Positions 44,767-53,113 of a stretch of DNA of 64,000 nt are shown here, in pieces (within the stretch, counting starts at the first letter, position 1; each line of letters starts with the position of its first letter). This DNA is from Paraburkholderia sp041321145 (GTDB taxonomy: Bacteria > Pseudomonadota > Gammaproteobacteria > Burkholderiales > Burkholderiaceae): contig NZ_JBGGWA010000007.1 of the NCBI RefSeq assembly GCF_041321145.1, forward strand, positions 323,264 through 387,263, given 5' to 3'. The position numbers and the translations under genes were made by a program. Below the pieces are notes generated by a model. The model made no database searches, was not told the DNA's origin, and was given only the letters and a program-made list of their open reading frames with translations.

Positions 44767-46011
44767 ATGAAAGACCCCTCGGCAAGCCCACTTCGACGGC
44801 CCCATGCGACGGCCGGCAAGACGCGTTCGCTCGTCATTCTCCTGCTGTGCCAGGTCGGCGCGATGAGCGTGTGGTTTTCATCGTCGGCGGTCGTGGCGAT
44901 CGTCAAGCAGGCGCAAGGCGTCTCCGCATTGCAAGCAACCTTGCTGACGAGCGCGGTGCAGGCAGGTTTCGTCGCGGGGACGGTGACGAGCGCGCTCCTG
45001 TCGCTCGCCGACCGCTTCGATCCGCGGCGGCTCTTCATGCTGAGCGCGCTGACGGCAGGCGCGGCCACCGCCTGTCTCGTGTTTCTCTCGCCTGCCAGCC
45101 CTGTCGCGATCGGATTGCGGCTCGTCACCGGCATCTGCATGGCAGGCATCTATCCGGTCGGCATGCGGCTCGCGGCGACGTGGGCGAAAGGCGACCTCGG
45201 CTTGTTGATCGGACTGCTGGTCGGCGCCCTGACGTTCGGCTCCGCGAGCCCGCATCTGCTGGCCGCGCTCGGCGGTTCGAGCTGGCGCGCGATCTATGGA
45301 ATCTCAGCATGCTGCGCGCTGCTGGCGGGCGTCGCGATCCTGCTGTGCGGTGTCGGTCCGAACATGGCGCGCGCGACGCGCATCGAATGGTCCGCACTGG
45401 CCGGGGCCTGGCGCAATCCGGCGTTGCGGCTGGCGAACCTCGGTTATCTCGGCCATATGTGGGAGTTGTATGCCATGTGGGCGTGGCTCGCCGTGTTCCT
45501 GCAAGCGAGCTTCGCGGCAGCCGGCATGCAGCAGCCCCGCGTGGCCGCCGAATGGCTGACTTTCGGTGCGGTCGCGGCCGGTGCGATCGGCGCGTGGCTC
45601 GGCGGCGTGCTGGCGGACCGCCTCGGCCGCACGACTGTGACGATCGGCGCCATGGCCGTGAGCGGCGCGTGTGCCGCGCTGATGGGCTGGTTGCTCGGCG
45701 CGCCGGTGTGGCTGGTCGCTTGCGTCGCGCTGTGCTGGGGCGTGTCGGTCATCGCCGATTCCGCGCAGTTCTCGGCAAGCATCGCGGAACTGGCCGAGCC
45801 CGCCTCAATCGGCACGTTGCTCACCGCGCAAACCTGCGCGGGGTTTCTGCTGACGCTGGTGAGCATTCATCTGGTGCCCGACGTCGTCGCGCTGGCCGGG
45901 TGGCGTGGCGCTTTCAGCATGCTCGCAATCGGGCCGATTCTCGGCTGTATCGCGATGGCGCGGCTGCGGCGCATGCCCGCCGCGCGACGGCTTGCAGGCG
46001 GCAAACGCTAA
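44767..46011 (+). CDS. MFS transporter
   Basis: A 414-residue major facilitator with twelve hydrophobic segments (for example VGAMSVWFSSSAVVAIV, VSGACAALMGWLLGAPVWLVACVAL) and the inter-domain loop motif GGVLADRLGRTTV. It follows the flavin reductase by 9 bases, so it is probably the importer (or exporter) of the monooxygenase substrate. No specific subfamily can be assigned. Confidence 0.88.
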   Translation: MKDPSASPLRRPHATAGKTRSLVILLLCQVGAMSVWFSSSAVVAIVKQAQGVSALQATLLTSAVQAGFVAGTVTSALLSLADRFDPRRLFMLSALTAGAATACLVFLSPASPVAIGLRLVTGICMAGIYPVGMRLAATWAKGDLGLLIGLLVGALTFGSASPHLLAALGGSSWRAIYGISACCALLAGVAILLCGVGPNMARATRIEWSALAGAWRNPALRLANLGYLGHMWELYAMWAWLAVFLQASFAAAGMQQPRVAAEWLTFGAVAAGAIGAWLGGVLADRLGRTTVTIGAMAVSGACAALMGWLLGAPVWLVACVALCWGVSVIADSAQFSASIAELAEPASIGTLLTAQTCAGFLLTLVSIHLVPDVVALAGWRGAFSMLAIGPILGCIAMARLRRMPAARRLAGGKR

Positions 46012-46127
46012 CGGCATGTTGGCGGCCGCGCAGGATGCCATTGCATCGCCGTGCGAGACGCGATCAGCCCCACCCCGTGGCTTGGCTCCCGCGCCCAATG
46101 ATGGCTTTGCCGGCGAGTTCGACACGG

Positions 46128-47285
46128 CTACGCACGCACGAGCCCCGTCATCGGCCGCATCGCCCCGGTCTGGCCGAACAGCGTGGCGGCCGTGCGTTGA
46201 GGATCGAGCCCGAGGCTTTCGCTCGCGGCGCCGGCGATCAACCCATCGAGCGACGTGGTCGGTTTCAGATCACGCGTTTCGTAAAGATCGCCGGGCCTCA
46301 AGCCGGGCCAATCGGCGACTACGCGTCCGCCCGCCACCGACCCGCCCAGCACCATCGCCACCGAGCCGGTGCCATGATCGGTGCCGCCCGTGCCGTTGGC
46401 GGCGGCGGTTCTGCCGAACTCCGTCGCCACCAGCACGGTGGTCTTGCTCCATAACGGACCCATGCCGTCGCGCAATGCCGCGAGCATCGTGTCGAGCGCT
46501 TTCAACTGATTGGCGAGGCGCGGGTTCTGCGCGCTGTGCGTGTCCCAGCCGCCGGTTTCGATCATCGCGATACGCGGGCCGTCGTCGCGTGCCAGAAAGC
46601 CGGCGGCGAGCTTGCCGAGGCTCGCCGGGTCCTGACGCGCACCGGCGTCGCCCGCGAGTCCGCGCGCGGTCATCGCCGATTCCCATAGCGGCCGCAATTG
46701 CGCATCCTGGTCGTACAGTTGCGCGACCCGCGTGAGCAGATCGTCGGGCGCCTGCGGTAACGCCGAGGGCGCGTACGACGTCACCGCCGCCTTGCCGCGC
46801 AGCGCCATCGGCACGGTCGGCGCAAAGGCGATCGCGTTCTCTCGCGTGGCGGGCAGCGACGCGACCAGCCGGTTCAGCCAGCCGTCCTTCAGCTGATAAG
46901 GCGAGGTGCCGCCGGTCTCCAGCACGTTCTGCCCGTCGAAGTGCGAACGGTCGCGGTACGGCGACGCCACCGCGTGTACGAACAGCGCCTGGCGATCCGC
47001 GTACATCGCGGCGGTTTGTGCCAGCGAGGGATGCAGCGCGAAGGTGCCGTCCAACCGGGTTGCGGTGGACGTATCGATTGTGAGCGCGCCGCGCAGTCTG
47101 GCGTAGGCGGGTTCGGCGTACGGCACGACGATGTTCAGGCCGTCGGCCGCACCGCGCTGGATCACGAACACGAAGCGGCGATCGGTTGCGACACTCGCGA
47201 AGGCGATCTGCGGCGACACGAGAATCGCGCCCACGCCAGCGGCGGCGACGCTCAAAAACTTGCGGCGTGAAAGCATGGCATTCAT
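46128..47285 (-). CDS. DUF1501 secreted protein, Tat signal
   Basis: A 385-residue DUF1501 protein. The N-terminus MLSRRKFLSVAAAGVGAIL carries a twin-arginine signal (SRRKFL). Family features include VFVIQRGAADGLNIVVPYAEP, FHS-type HFDGQNVLETG, MIETGGWDTH and VLVATEFGRT followed by GTDHGTGSVAMVLGG, an alkaline-phosphatase-like/sulfatase-like arrangement. Biochemical function unknown. Its start overlaps the DUF1800 gene stop by 4 bases, the usual DUF1800-DUF1501 pairing. Last gene of the ECF sigma operon. Confidence 0.9.
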   Translation of the reverse strand: MNAMLSRRKFLSVAAAGVGAILVSPQIAFASVATDRRFVFVIQRGAADGLNIVVPYAEPAYARLRGALTIDTSTATRLDGTFALHPSLAQTAAMYADRQALFVHAVASPYRDRSHFDGQNVLETGGTSPYQLKDGWLNRLVASLPATRENAIAFAPTVPMALRGKAAVTSYAPSALPQAPDDLLTRVAQLYDQDAQLRPLWESAMTARGLAGDAGARQDPASLGKLAAGFLARDDGPRIAMIETGGWDTHSAQNPRLANQLKALDTMLAALRDGMGPLWSKTTVLVATEFGRTAAANGTGGTDHGTGSVAMVLGGSVAGGRVVADWPGLRPGDLYETRDLKPTTSLDGLIAGAASESLGLDPQRTAATLFGQTGAMRPMTGLVRA

Positions 47286-48802
47286 CTCCGTTGAAAATCC
47301 GGCGAGACCAGCAGCAGCGCAATCGCCGTCGACGCGCTCTCGGCGCGCGACACAGCGGTGGCCGTCGGCGCACTGAGCGATCCAGCCAGCAAGGTCTGCC
47401 CGAGCGCGCGCGCATCAAGCCGGTCGCCGACGCGCGACGCGAAGCGCTGCGCCACTTCGACCCGGCGCACGAGCGCATCAGGCGCGGCCCAGCTCGCCGC
47501 AATATCGTCGTAGCCGGCGGGCGAGCCTGGACGCCACACCGGCTGGCCGAGCTGCGTGAGGATGGGCGCTGCCTGCACGTTGCCTAAGTCCTGCCAGCCG
47601 AGTCCACGCATCGAAGAAATGGTCCATTCCCATGGCGTCTTGAACTTCACGGCCACCGGCGACCACGCTTGCGGCATGTCGAGCAACACCCGATACACGG
47701 TCGGCAGATCGCCGCCGCTACGCTCGAAAGCGTTCGCGAGACGCGCGCTCACGTCAGGCGGTGGATTGTCGGCGACGAAGTGACGCGCGAGCTTGCCGCC
47801 GATGTGCTGCGCCGTGGCGGGCGCGCTCGCGAGGTCGTGCAGGATCGCGAGCGCCTGCTCGACGCCCGGCTGGTCGTAGCGGCGGCCCATGATGGTTCTC
47901 GAACCCGGCTCGTGCAGCGCGGCGCGAAACACGAAGGTGCCCGGCGCGGCGTTCGGCTGTATGCCCTGGCGGCCCGGGTTGGCCGGATTTCCCGGGTTAC
48001 CGGCCAGACTCCAGCCAGTGAGCGCGCGGGCGAATTCCGTAACATCGTCCTGGCTGTAGCCGCTGCGCACGCCGAGCGTATGCAGCTCCATGATTTCGCG
48101 CCCCAGGTTTTCGTTCAGACCGCGTTTGTTATTCGGATTGCGCTGCTCGGCTCGCATGGCCGCCATGCTGTCCGGCCCGACCGAGCGCGTCTGATCGAGA
48201 AACAGTTGCATGGCCGGATGACGCTCGACCGCGACCAGCATGTCCTCGAACCGGCCGAGCACGTGCGGGCGGATCGCTTCCGCTTCGAATGAGCCGGCCA
48301 GTGCCGCGACGGCGGGCTTCTCGGTGGATACCGCGAAATGGTTCGCCCAGAAATGAACCAGCCGCTCGATGAACGGCGTCTGCGTGGTCAGCGCGCTCGC
48401 GACACGTGCGTTCACCGAGGAACGGTAGATGTCGAGAATTTCGACCCGCAACGCTTTTCGTTCGGTTTGCTTAGTAGTTTGCTCAGCGTTTTGCGCCGAA
48501 GTTTGCGGGCGGCCTTGCGCGTTTCCTTGCGCATTCGCCTGATGGACGGCCGTGCCCTCGCTTGCATTCTGCTGGGCCTGCCGGTTCTGCTGATTCAACT
48601 GCATGCGCTGTTGCGCCAACTCGGTAGACAGCGCTACCGAATCCGGCAGGCTCGCCCACGCGGCAGGCCGCGGCTGATACTGCTCGAACTGCGCGAGCAG
48701 CCACCCTTTCGGGTCGGTGGGCGGCGTGTCGTCAGCACGCGCGCCGAGGCCGAAGCGGTTCAGCGCAATCGCCGCGGCATTCGTGTTTGGTGATGTAGCC
48801 AT
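47282..48802 (-). CDS. DUF1800 family protein
   Basis: A 506-residue DUF1800 protein. The family hallmark is GLNENLGREIMELHTLGV followed by TEFARALTGWSL. It also carries a Gln/Ala-rich insertion around residues 75-120 that looks unstructured. I start at the ATG at 48802 (MATSPNTNA) because GAAGAGG stands about 7 bases upstream; an in-frame ATG 8 codons earlier is possible. It overlaps the DUF1501 gene. These two proteins typically work together, but their role is unknown. Confidence 0.88.
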   Translation of the reverse strand: MATSPNTNAAAIALNRFGLGARADDTPPTDPKGWLLAQFEQYQPRPAAWASLPDSVALSTELAQQRMQLNQQNRQAQQNASEGTAVHQANAQGNAQGRPQTSAQNAEQTTKQTERKALRVEILDIYRSSVNARVASALTTQTPFIERLVHFWANHFAVSTEKPAVAALAGSFEAEAIRPHVLGRFEDMLVAVERHPAMQLFLDQTRSVGPDSMAAMRAEQRNPNNKRGLNENLGREIMELHTLGVRSGYSQDDVTEFARALTGWSLAGNPGNPANPGRQGIQPNAAPGTFVFRAALHEPGSRTIMGRRYDQPGVEQALAILHDLASAPATAQHIGGKLARHFVADNPPPDVSARLANAFERSGGDLPTVYRVLLDMPQAWSPVAVKFKTPWEWTISSMRGLGWQDLGNVQAAPILTQLGQPVWRPGSPAGYDDIAASWAAPDALVRRVEVAQRFASRVGDRLDARALGQTLLAGSLSAPTATAVSRAESASTAIALLLVSPDFQRR

Positions 48803-48875
48803 ACCATCCTCTTCGGCATTGGACACGCTTTAAACGGCCACCGCGATGAAATCCGTCGCGGTCGTTCAGAATTTT

Positions 48876-49406
48876 TTAATCGCCCGACGCTTCACTCGAA
48901 GATTCACTCGACGCCGCCTTCCCCGGCTTGTTTGCATTGGCAGCCGGCTGAGGCTCACGCCACTGGCCGCGCAGCTTCAGGCTGTCGGCGAATGCGACGC
49001 GCTGTTCGGGCGACAGCGTCGCCGCAAAATCCGCCACACTGCCTTCCACTTGCGCACGCAGACTGCTGTCGGCCGCCCGCGTACGGGCCAGCGCCGCGTC
49101 CAGCGCCGCGCGATCGAACTGCGGCGCGGCGAGCAGACGCAACACTTCGCGACGGCCTTCGCGGCCCTCGCGGGCAAACTGCCGGCCCTCACGACGCGCA
49201 TTCTTCAAACCGTCGACGAAGGCCTTCTGACGCTCAGCCGGCAACGTTTCGGCGGCGAAGCGCAGCGCGCGCTGCTGCGCCATTACTGGCGCTGTCGCGC
49301 CACGTGCTGCAAACCATTGATAAGCACCGCCGACAATCGCGCCCAGTAAAAACACATTGAGTACCAGCGAGGCCCCCAGCACGAATTTCCATGACCGGCC
49401 GTTCAT
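48876..49406 (-). CDS. Spy/CpxP-like periplasmic protein (heavy-metal sensor type)
   Basis: A 176-residue protein with one N-terminal membrane anchor (FVLGASLVLNVFLLGAIVGG) and a helical periplasmic part holding two LTxxQ-like motifs, ETLPAERQKAFVDGL and ATLSPEQRVAFADSL. This is the pattern of the Spy/CpxP/CnrX-like group, which hold chaperone or metal-sensor functions. The ATG overlaps the upstream gene stop as ATGA. Placement after a sigma/anti-sigma pair suggests a signal-sensing role. Confidence 0.75.
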   Translation of the reverse strand: MNGRSWKFVLGASLVLNVFLLGAIVGGAYQWFAARGATAPVMAQQRALRFAAETLPAERQKAFVDGLKNARREGRQFAREGREGRREVLRLLAAPQFDRAALDAALARTRAADSSLRAQVEGSVADFAATLSPEQRVAFADSLKLRGQWREPQPAANANKPGKAASSESSSEASGD

Positions 49407-49822
49407 TCGCCACTCCAATCGGCGGATGAACCACCGAAGCTCGAAGTTAAATAAGAGGACTCGTGCACTTGCGGAACCGCCCCGGTCAAGACGAAGAACG
49501 ACACCGCAAAAGCGCCGGCCAGGCCGCCCAGCAGCCCGACGCCTGCCACCGCCGCGCCCGACCACCACAACCGCCGGCGCGGCACTGCCGGCTGCAATAC
49601 CGGCGCGCTGCCGATAATGCGCTGCTGCAACGCCGCGCCCGGCGGATCGACTTGATCGACGGCCAGCCAGGCATCGATGCCGGCCGCGTCCGCCAGCACC
49701 GCATCGGCTTCGGCGCGATGCAACTCCGCCCACACCTCTGCCGCTGCGCGTTCCTGTTGCGGCCAACGGCGCGGATCGGCGCCGTAGGCTGCAACGATCT
49801 GATGGAATCTTACGGGCGTCAT
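49403..49822 (-). CDS. Putative anti-sigma factor, single-pass membrane protein
   Basis: A 139-residue protein. An N-terminal helical cytoplasmic part (RFHQIVAAYGADPRRWPQQERAAA) is followed by a basic stretch and one membrane helix (WSGAAVAGVGLLGGLAGAFAVSFFVLTG, about residues 86-113) and a short periplasmic tail. It has no cysteine and so no zinc anti-sigma motif. It is inferred to be the anti-sigma factor because it overlaps the sigma gene as ATGA and the Spy-like gene at the other end. Confidence 0.65.
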   Translation of the reverse strand: MTPVRFHQIVAAYGADPRRWPQQERAAAEVWAELHRAEADAVLADAAGIDAWLAVDQVDPPGAALQQRIIGSAPVLQPAVPRRRLWWSGAAVAGVGLLGGLAGAFAVSFFVLTGAVPQVHESSYLTSSFGGSSADWSGE

Positions 49823-50379
49823 GACTTGTCCTTGCTAAGGCCGCTGCCGGCCAGTTGAGCGCGCAGATTGCGGCGCGCGCGTGCCAGCAGACTTTCCAAC
49901 GCATCGACCGTGATGCCCATCAGGGCGGCGGCGTCGATGTTCGACATCTCCTGGTAGTAATTGAGCACCAGCGCCTCGCGTTGCCGTGCCGGCAATGCGG
50001 CGAGCGCCTCGCGAACGCGCTGGTCCTGGGCGCGCGCTTCGAGGGCGGCGTCGGGCAGCGCGGCAGGATCGATCTGGTCGGGCATCTCGTCGCGCGGATC
50101 TTCGCGGCGGCCACGCAACCGGTCGTAGCAAAGATTGAGCGCAACACGATGCACCCAGGTATCGACCTTCGCCTCGCCTTCCCGCCAGTGCGACGCCTGA
50201 TTCCATATCCGCACGAAGACCTCCTGCGCAACGTCTTCCGCTTCCATGCGGTCACCCAGCATGCGCGTGGCGAGCGCGAGCAGTCGCGGCAGCTTGCGAG
50301 CGACCAGCGAGCGGACGGCGGCCGGGTCTTGCCGGGCGACTCCTGCCAGCAGTTCCGTATCGGGATCGCGTTCGCTCAA
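49819..50379 (-). CDS. ECF sigma-70 family RNA polymerase sigma factor
   Basis: A 186-residue ECF sigma factor. Region 2 shows LGDRMEAEDVAQEVFVRIWNQA and region 4 LPARQREALVLNYYQEMSNIDAAALMGITVDALES. I choose the TTG at 50379 because GGGGAG lies 9 bases upstream and the length matches ECF sigmas; longer in-frame starts would add 54 residues of Arg-rich, non-sigma sequence. First gene of sigma, anti-sigma-like, Spy-like, DUF1800, DUF1501. It probably controls its own operon. Confidence 0.9.
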   Translation of the reverse strand: MSERDPDTELLAGVARQDPAAVRSLVARKLPRLLALATRMLGDRMEAEDVAQEVFVRIWNQASHWREGEAKVDTWVHRVALNLCYDRLRGRREDPRDEMPDQIDPAALPDAALEARAQDQRVREALAALPARQREALVLNYYQEMSNIDAAALMGITVDALESLLARARRNLRAQLAGSGLSKDKS

Positions 50380-50485
50380 GACGTGCGGCTCCCCACCGCG
50401 CGCCGGATACGCTGCGCGGATCGATTGGTTGTGCACGCACCGGTTCGAACGGTGCCCGCCGGGTGGATTGCCGAGTACATTCCGA

Positions 50486-50587
50486 TCAATATACGACGAC
50501 CGCCGGGCGATAGTAGGCCGGCCTCGCCGGATAGACGACACAACCGGCGAGCGTCGCCGCCAGCAGAATTATCACGAGCGTTTTCAT
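50486..50587 (-). CDS. Very small lipoprotein, 33 aa
   Basis: A 33-codon gene, MKTLVIILLAATLAGCVVYP and a Tyr/Arg/Val-rich tail. The lipobox LAGC at residues 13-16 makes it a predicted lipoprotein with a 17-residue mature peptide. A weak AGGT precedes the ATG. It lies between the WXXGXW protein gene and the sigma gene on the same strand. Function unknown. Confidence 0.55.
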   Translation of the reverse strand: MKTLVIILLAATLAGCVVYPARPAYYRPAVVVY

Positions 50588-50654
50588 GGTGACCTGTCGG
50601 GTTGGATTGCAAAGTGCAGCGAAGCGCGCTCAGGAGCGCCGCAGCGCTCCACGT

Positions 50655-50975
50655 TCAGGCCCAATGTCCTTCGACCCAGCGCCAGTTGGGGCCGCGCTGC
50701 ACCCAATGCCCCGGCACCCAGCGATAGCCGGCGCGAACCGGCTGCCAGCGGCCGCGCACCCACACATAACGGCCGTGCGCCCAACGCCAGCGGCCTTGAT
50801 CCCAGACATAACCGGCGCGCGGCGCCGGCATCACTTCGACGCGCGGCGGCGGCGGCGCCATCGGCGCGATGATCACGGCCTGCGCGAACGCGGGCGCGGC
50901 CGTCAGCGCGGCGGCGCAAGTCATCGCGGCAACAAGCATGGCGGTCAGAAGACGGACCGGTTTGGTCGAAGTCAT
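50655..50975 (-). CDS. Exported WXXGXW-repeat protein
   Basis: A 106-residue protein with a signal peptide (MLVAAMTCAAALTAAPAFA, cleavage before QAV), a Pro-rich linker (APMAPPPPRVEVMP) and four WxxGxW-type repeats (WDQGRW, WVRGRW, WVPGHW, WVEGHW). Such YXWXXGXW-repeat proteins are widespread in proteobacterial envelopes and uncharacterised. The ATG at 50975 follows GGGAGA; the longer frame is rejected. Likely part of the same envelope-related locus as the sigma operon. Confidence 0.85.
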   Translation of the reverse strand: MTSTKPVRLLTAMLVAAMTCAAALTAAPAFAQAVIIAPMAPPPPRVEVMPAPRAGYVWDQGRWRWAHGRYVWVRGRWQPVRAGYRWVPGHWVQRGPNWRWVEGHWA

Positions 50976-51429
50976 GTGTTTTCTCCCAAAAGAGCCGAAG
51001 CCAGAAGTGGCTCCGTTTCTTCTTGAACGCAGCAGCGGGGAAAAACCGTCGCTTTGATTTGCGTGGCATGAAACGCCCTGCAGCGTGCGAGGTGCAACGG
51101 GCGCCACGATCGGCACGACCGATCCGCTCGGCAACCCCGCCACGCCCGTTCACCACCAGTACGACACCGGCGACTTTTACCGCCGCGGTGAAGGCGGGCA
51201 ACTATCCGAAGATGAATAGTCGCTTCCATCACCTGGTGCCAAAGGCGAGAATCAATTTGAAGAAGACGTTCCGAGCAACGCGCGATTGTGCATTTGGGCG
51301 CGGCTGTGGCGCCAGAGCGAACGCGTCCGATGCGTGCGACACGTAGTTGAAGCGCTGCCACGACGCAGTGCCGCCCGAGCCGGTGAGGTATCCTTGCCGG
51401 CTCTGCGACCTTTATCCGTACCCTGCCCG
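50976..51429. other. Divergent spacer without a supported gene
   Basis: About 450 bases between the WXXGXW gene and the HAD gene. Open frames here are Arg/Thr-rich translations of high-GC DNA, with no ribosome site or recognisable protein, so none is called. Confidence 0.4.
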
Positions 51430-52128
51430 ATGGCCGATTTCCCTTTCGACGCCGTACTCTTCGACTGCGACGGCGTGCTCGTCGACTCCGAACCCATCAC
51501 CAACCGCGTGCTGACCGAGATGCTCGGCGAGTTGGGCTGGCAGTTGAGCGTCGAAGAAACCATGCGCATTTTTGTCGGCAAGGCCGTCAAGGACGAAGCA
51601 GCATTGATCGAAGCGCGCACCGGCTTTGCGATTACGACAGATTGGCTCATGCAGTTCCGCGACCGCCGCAATACGGCGCTCGATCTCGAGCTGGTGGCGA
51701 TTGACGGCGCGGCGCCCGCGGTGCGCGCGATCCATGCAGCGCTTAACGGGCGCATTGCCGTCGCGTCGGGCGCCGATCGCATCAAGGTGGAATTGCAGTT
51801 GACCAAGGCCGGTATTTTCGACTGTTTCGAAGGACGCATCTTCAGCGGCCATGAAACACCCCGCAGCAAGCCGTATCCCGATGTCTACCTGGCGGCGGCC
51901 GCAGCATTGGGCGTGGACCCGGCACGTTGCGCGGTTGTCGAAGATACCGTCACGGGCGCGACTGCAGGCGTGGCCGCCGGCGCCACCGTGTTCGGATATT
52001 GCCCGAAAGAGCTGGGCCACAGCAGCGCCACTGCATTGCATGGCGCGGGCGCGGTTCACGTCTTCAGGGACATGGCTGAGTTGCCCGCCCTGCTCGCCGG
52101 ATGGCGCGGCCTCCGGCATCAAAACTGA
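51430..52128 (+). CDS. HAD-family phosphatase (phosphoglycolate phosphatase-like)
   Basis: A 232-residue HAD hydrolase. Motif I is FDAVLFDCDGVLVDSEP, with the catalytic DxD; motif II is VASGADR; motif III/IV are RSKPYPDVYLAAA and AVVEDTVTGATAGVAAG. The pattern fits the PGP/beta-phosphoglucomutase-like subfamily, so it may hydrolyse a small phosphorylated sugar or acid, but the substrate is unknown. The ATG at 51430 starts the conserved core; the longer upstream frame is not supported. Confidence 0.9.
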   Translation: MADFPFDAVLFDCDGVLVDSEPITNRVLTEMLGELGWQLSVEETMRIFVGKAVKDEAALIEARTGFAITTDWLMQFRDRRNTALDLELVAIDGAAPAVRAIHAALNGRIAVASGADRIKVELQLTKAGIFDCFEGRIFSGHETPRSKPYPDVYLAAAAALGVDPARCAVVEDTVTGATAGVAAGATVFGYCPKELGHSSATALHGAGAVHVFRDMAELPALLAGWRGLRHQN

Positions 52129-52389
52129 CGGCCGCCTACCGCGACGTACAGCAATTCCTTGATCAGCGGACGAGCGCGCGCGGCCATCACGTCGTTAGGC
52201 TCAGTTGTTGGCAGCTTGCCGACATCGTGGCGTGGCGAGTTGGGCTGTCCCAATCACCTTTCGCTCGCAAGACCGGCAAACGTGGACGGCATAGCGCTTT
52301 GCGGCGGATGGCATGGTGTGTGCAATGGGAACCCATGAGCGCGGCGATGTCCGGGCTCGCTGTCAATCCAACCTTGCCGGAGATCCACC

Positions 52390-52638
52390 ATGAAAGCGCT
52401 AGTCCTTAAAGACCTGCCTCGCGCCGATGAACTCGACCGCTCGGCGTCGCAGTCCGTACGCGGCGGCATCGCCCGCATCACACGAGACGCACCTTCTGCT
52501 TGCCCTGGCGGGATGATGCCGCCTGTTGTCATTCGGCGCGGCTGGGAGTGTCCGCCCATTCATTTCGGTTGTGGGCCCGTCTTTTTCCCATACGGCGAAC
52601 CGCCTTCGCACCCGGGACCGGGGGTTGTGCCGCTTTAG
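52390..52638 (+). CDS. Small peptide with double-glycine-type leader
   Basis: An 82-residue protein. The N-terminal 26 residues, MKALVLKDLPRADELDRSA followed by SQSVRGG, have the form of a short acidic leader ending in Gly-Gly, as in peptides processed by C39-type peptidase transporters and in a family of short Burkholderiales peptides with an ELDxxAMxxVRGG-like start. The remaining 56 residues are Pro/Gly/Cys-rich (WECPPIHFGCGPVFFPYG). GGAG precedes the ATG by 8 bases. I see no transporter or modifying enzyme nearby. Confidence 0.6.
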   Translation: MKALVLKDLPRADELDRSASQSVRGGIARITRDAPSACPGGMMPPVVIRRGWECPPIHFGCGPVFFPYGEPPSHPGPGVVPL

Positions 52639-52708
52639 ACCGCGACCATGGCCACGTGGGAGCAGAAGAGCCAGCCTGCTCCTCGAAATGGCGCGCGTTC
52701 GGAATGCA

Positions 52709-52748
52709 CGAAAAAAGCCCCACAAGACTTTCACCTTGCGGGGCCTTT
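52709..52748 (-). terminator. Terminator at the end of the cyo operon
   Basis: AAAAAGCCCCACAAG pairs with CTTGCGGGGCCTTT (one mismatch) with a short loop, giving an A/T-ended hairpin 25-60 bases beyond cyoD on the minus strand. It can also stop transcription from the peptide gene on the plus strand. Confidence 0.75.
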
Positions 52749-52771
52749 CCTCAACCTGCAACGTTTTCCGC

Positions 52772-53113
52772 TTAGCGGGACATCATGTGCATGCTGACGT
52801 TATGCATGATCCACAATGAGCCGCCGATCAGAATCACGGCCGTGAGCACCGTAAAGCCGAACGCCATGACGTTCCAACGCTGTGCCGACGACGTATTCAT
52901 ATGCAGGAAAAAAATCAGATGCACGACGATCTGCACGAACGCGAGGCCCGCGATCGCGAGCAATGCGTTCTCGCCCGTCAACGTCCCGGTTAGAACGAGA
53001 CCGAACGCCGCCGCTGTCAAGACGACGGAGAGGATGAAACCCGTCGTATAGCTGCCGATGCTGCCGTGACTTTCACCCGTGTGTGCCGAGTGTGAGTGAT
53101 GGCTATGGTCCAT
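52772..53113 (-). CDS. cyoD: Cytochrome bo3 ubiquinol oxidase subunit IV
   Basis: A 113-residue subunit IV. A His-rich N-terminus (MDHSHHSHSAHTG) is followed by three membrane helices (FILSVVLTAAAFGLVL, IAGLAFVQIVVHLIFFLHM, GFTVLTAVILIGGSLWIM), the CyoD topology, ending MHNVSMHMMSR. It starts directly after cyoC. CyoD supports assembly of the copper site in CyoB. Last gene of cyoABCD, with a terminator after it. Confidence 0.95.
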   Translation of the reverse strand: MDHSHHSHSAHTGESHGSIGSYTTGFILSVVLTAAAFGLVLTGTLTGENALLAIAGLAFVQIVVHLIFFLHMNTSSAQRWNVMAFGFTVLTAVILIGGSLWIMHNVSMHMMSR

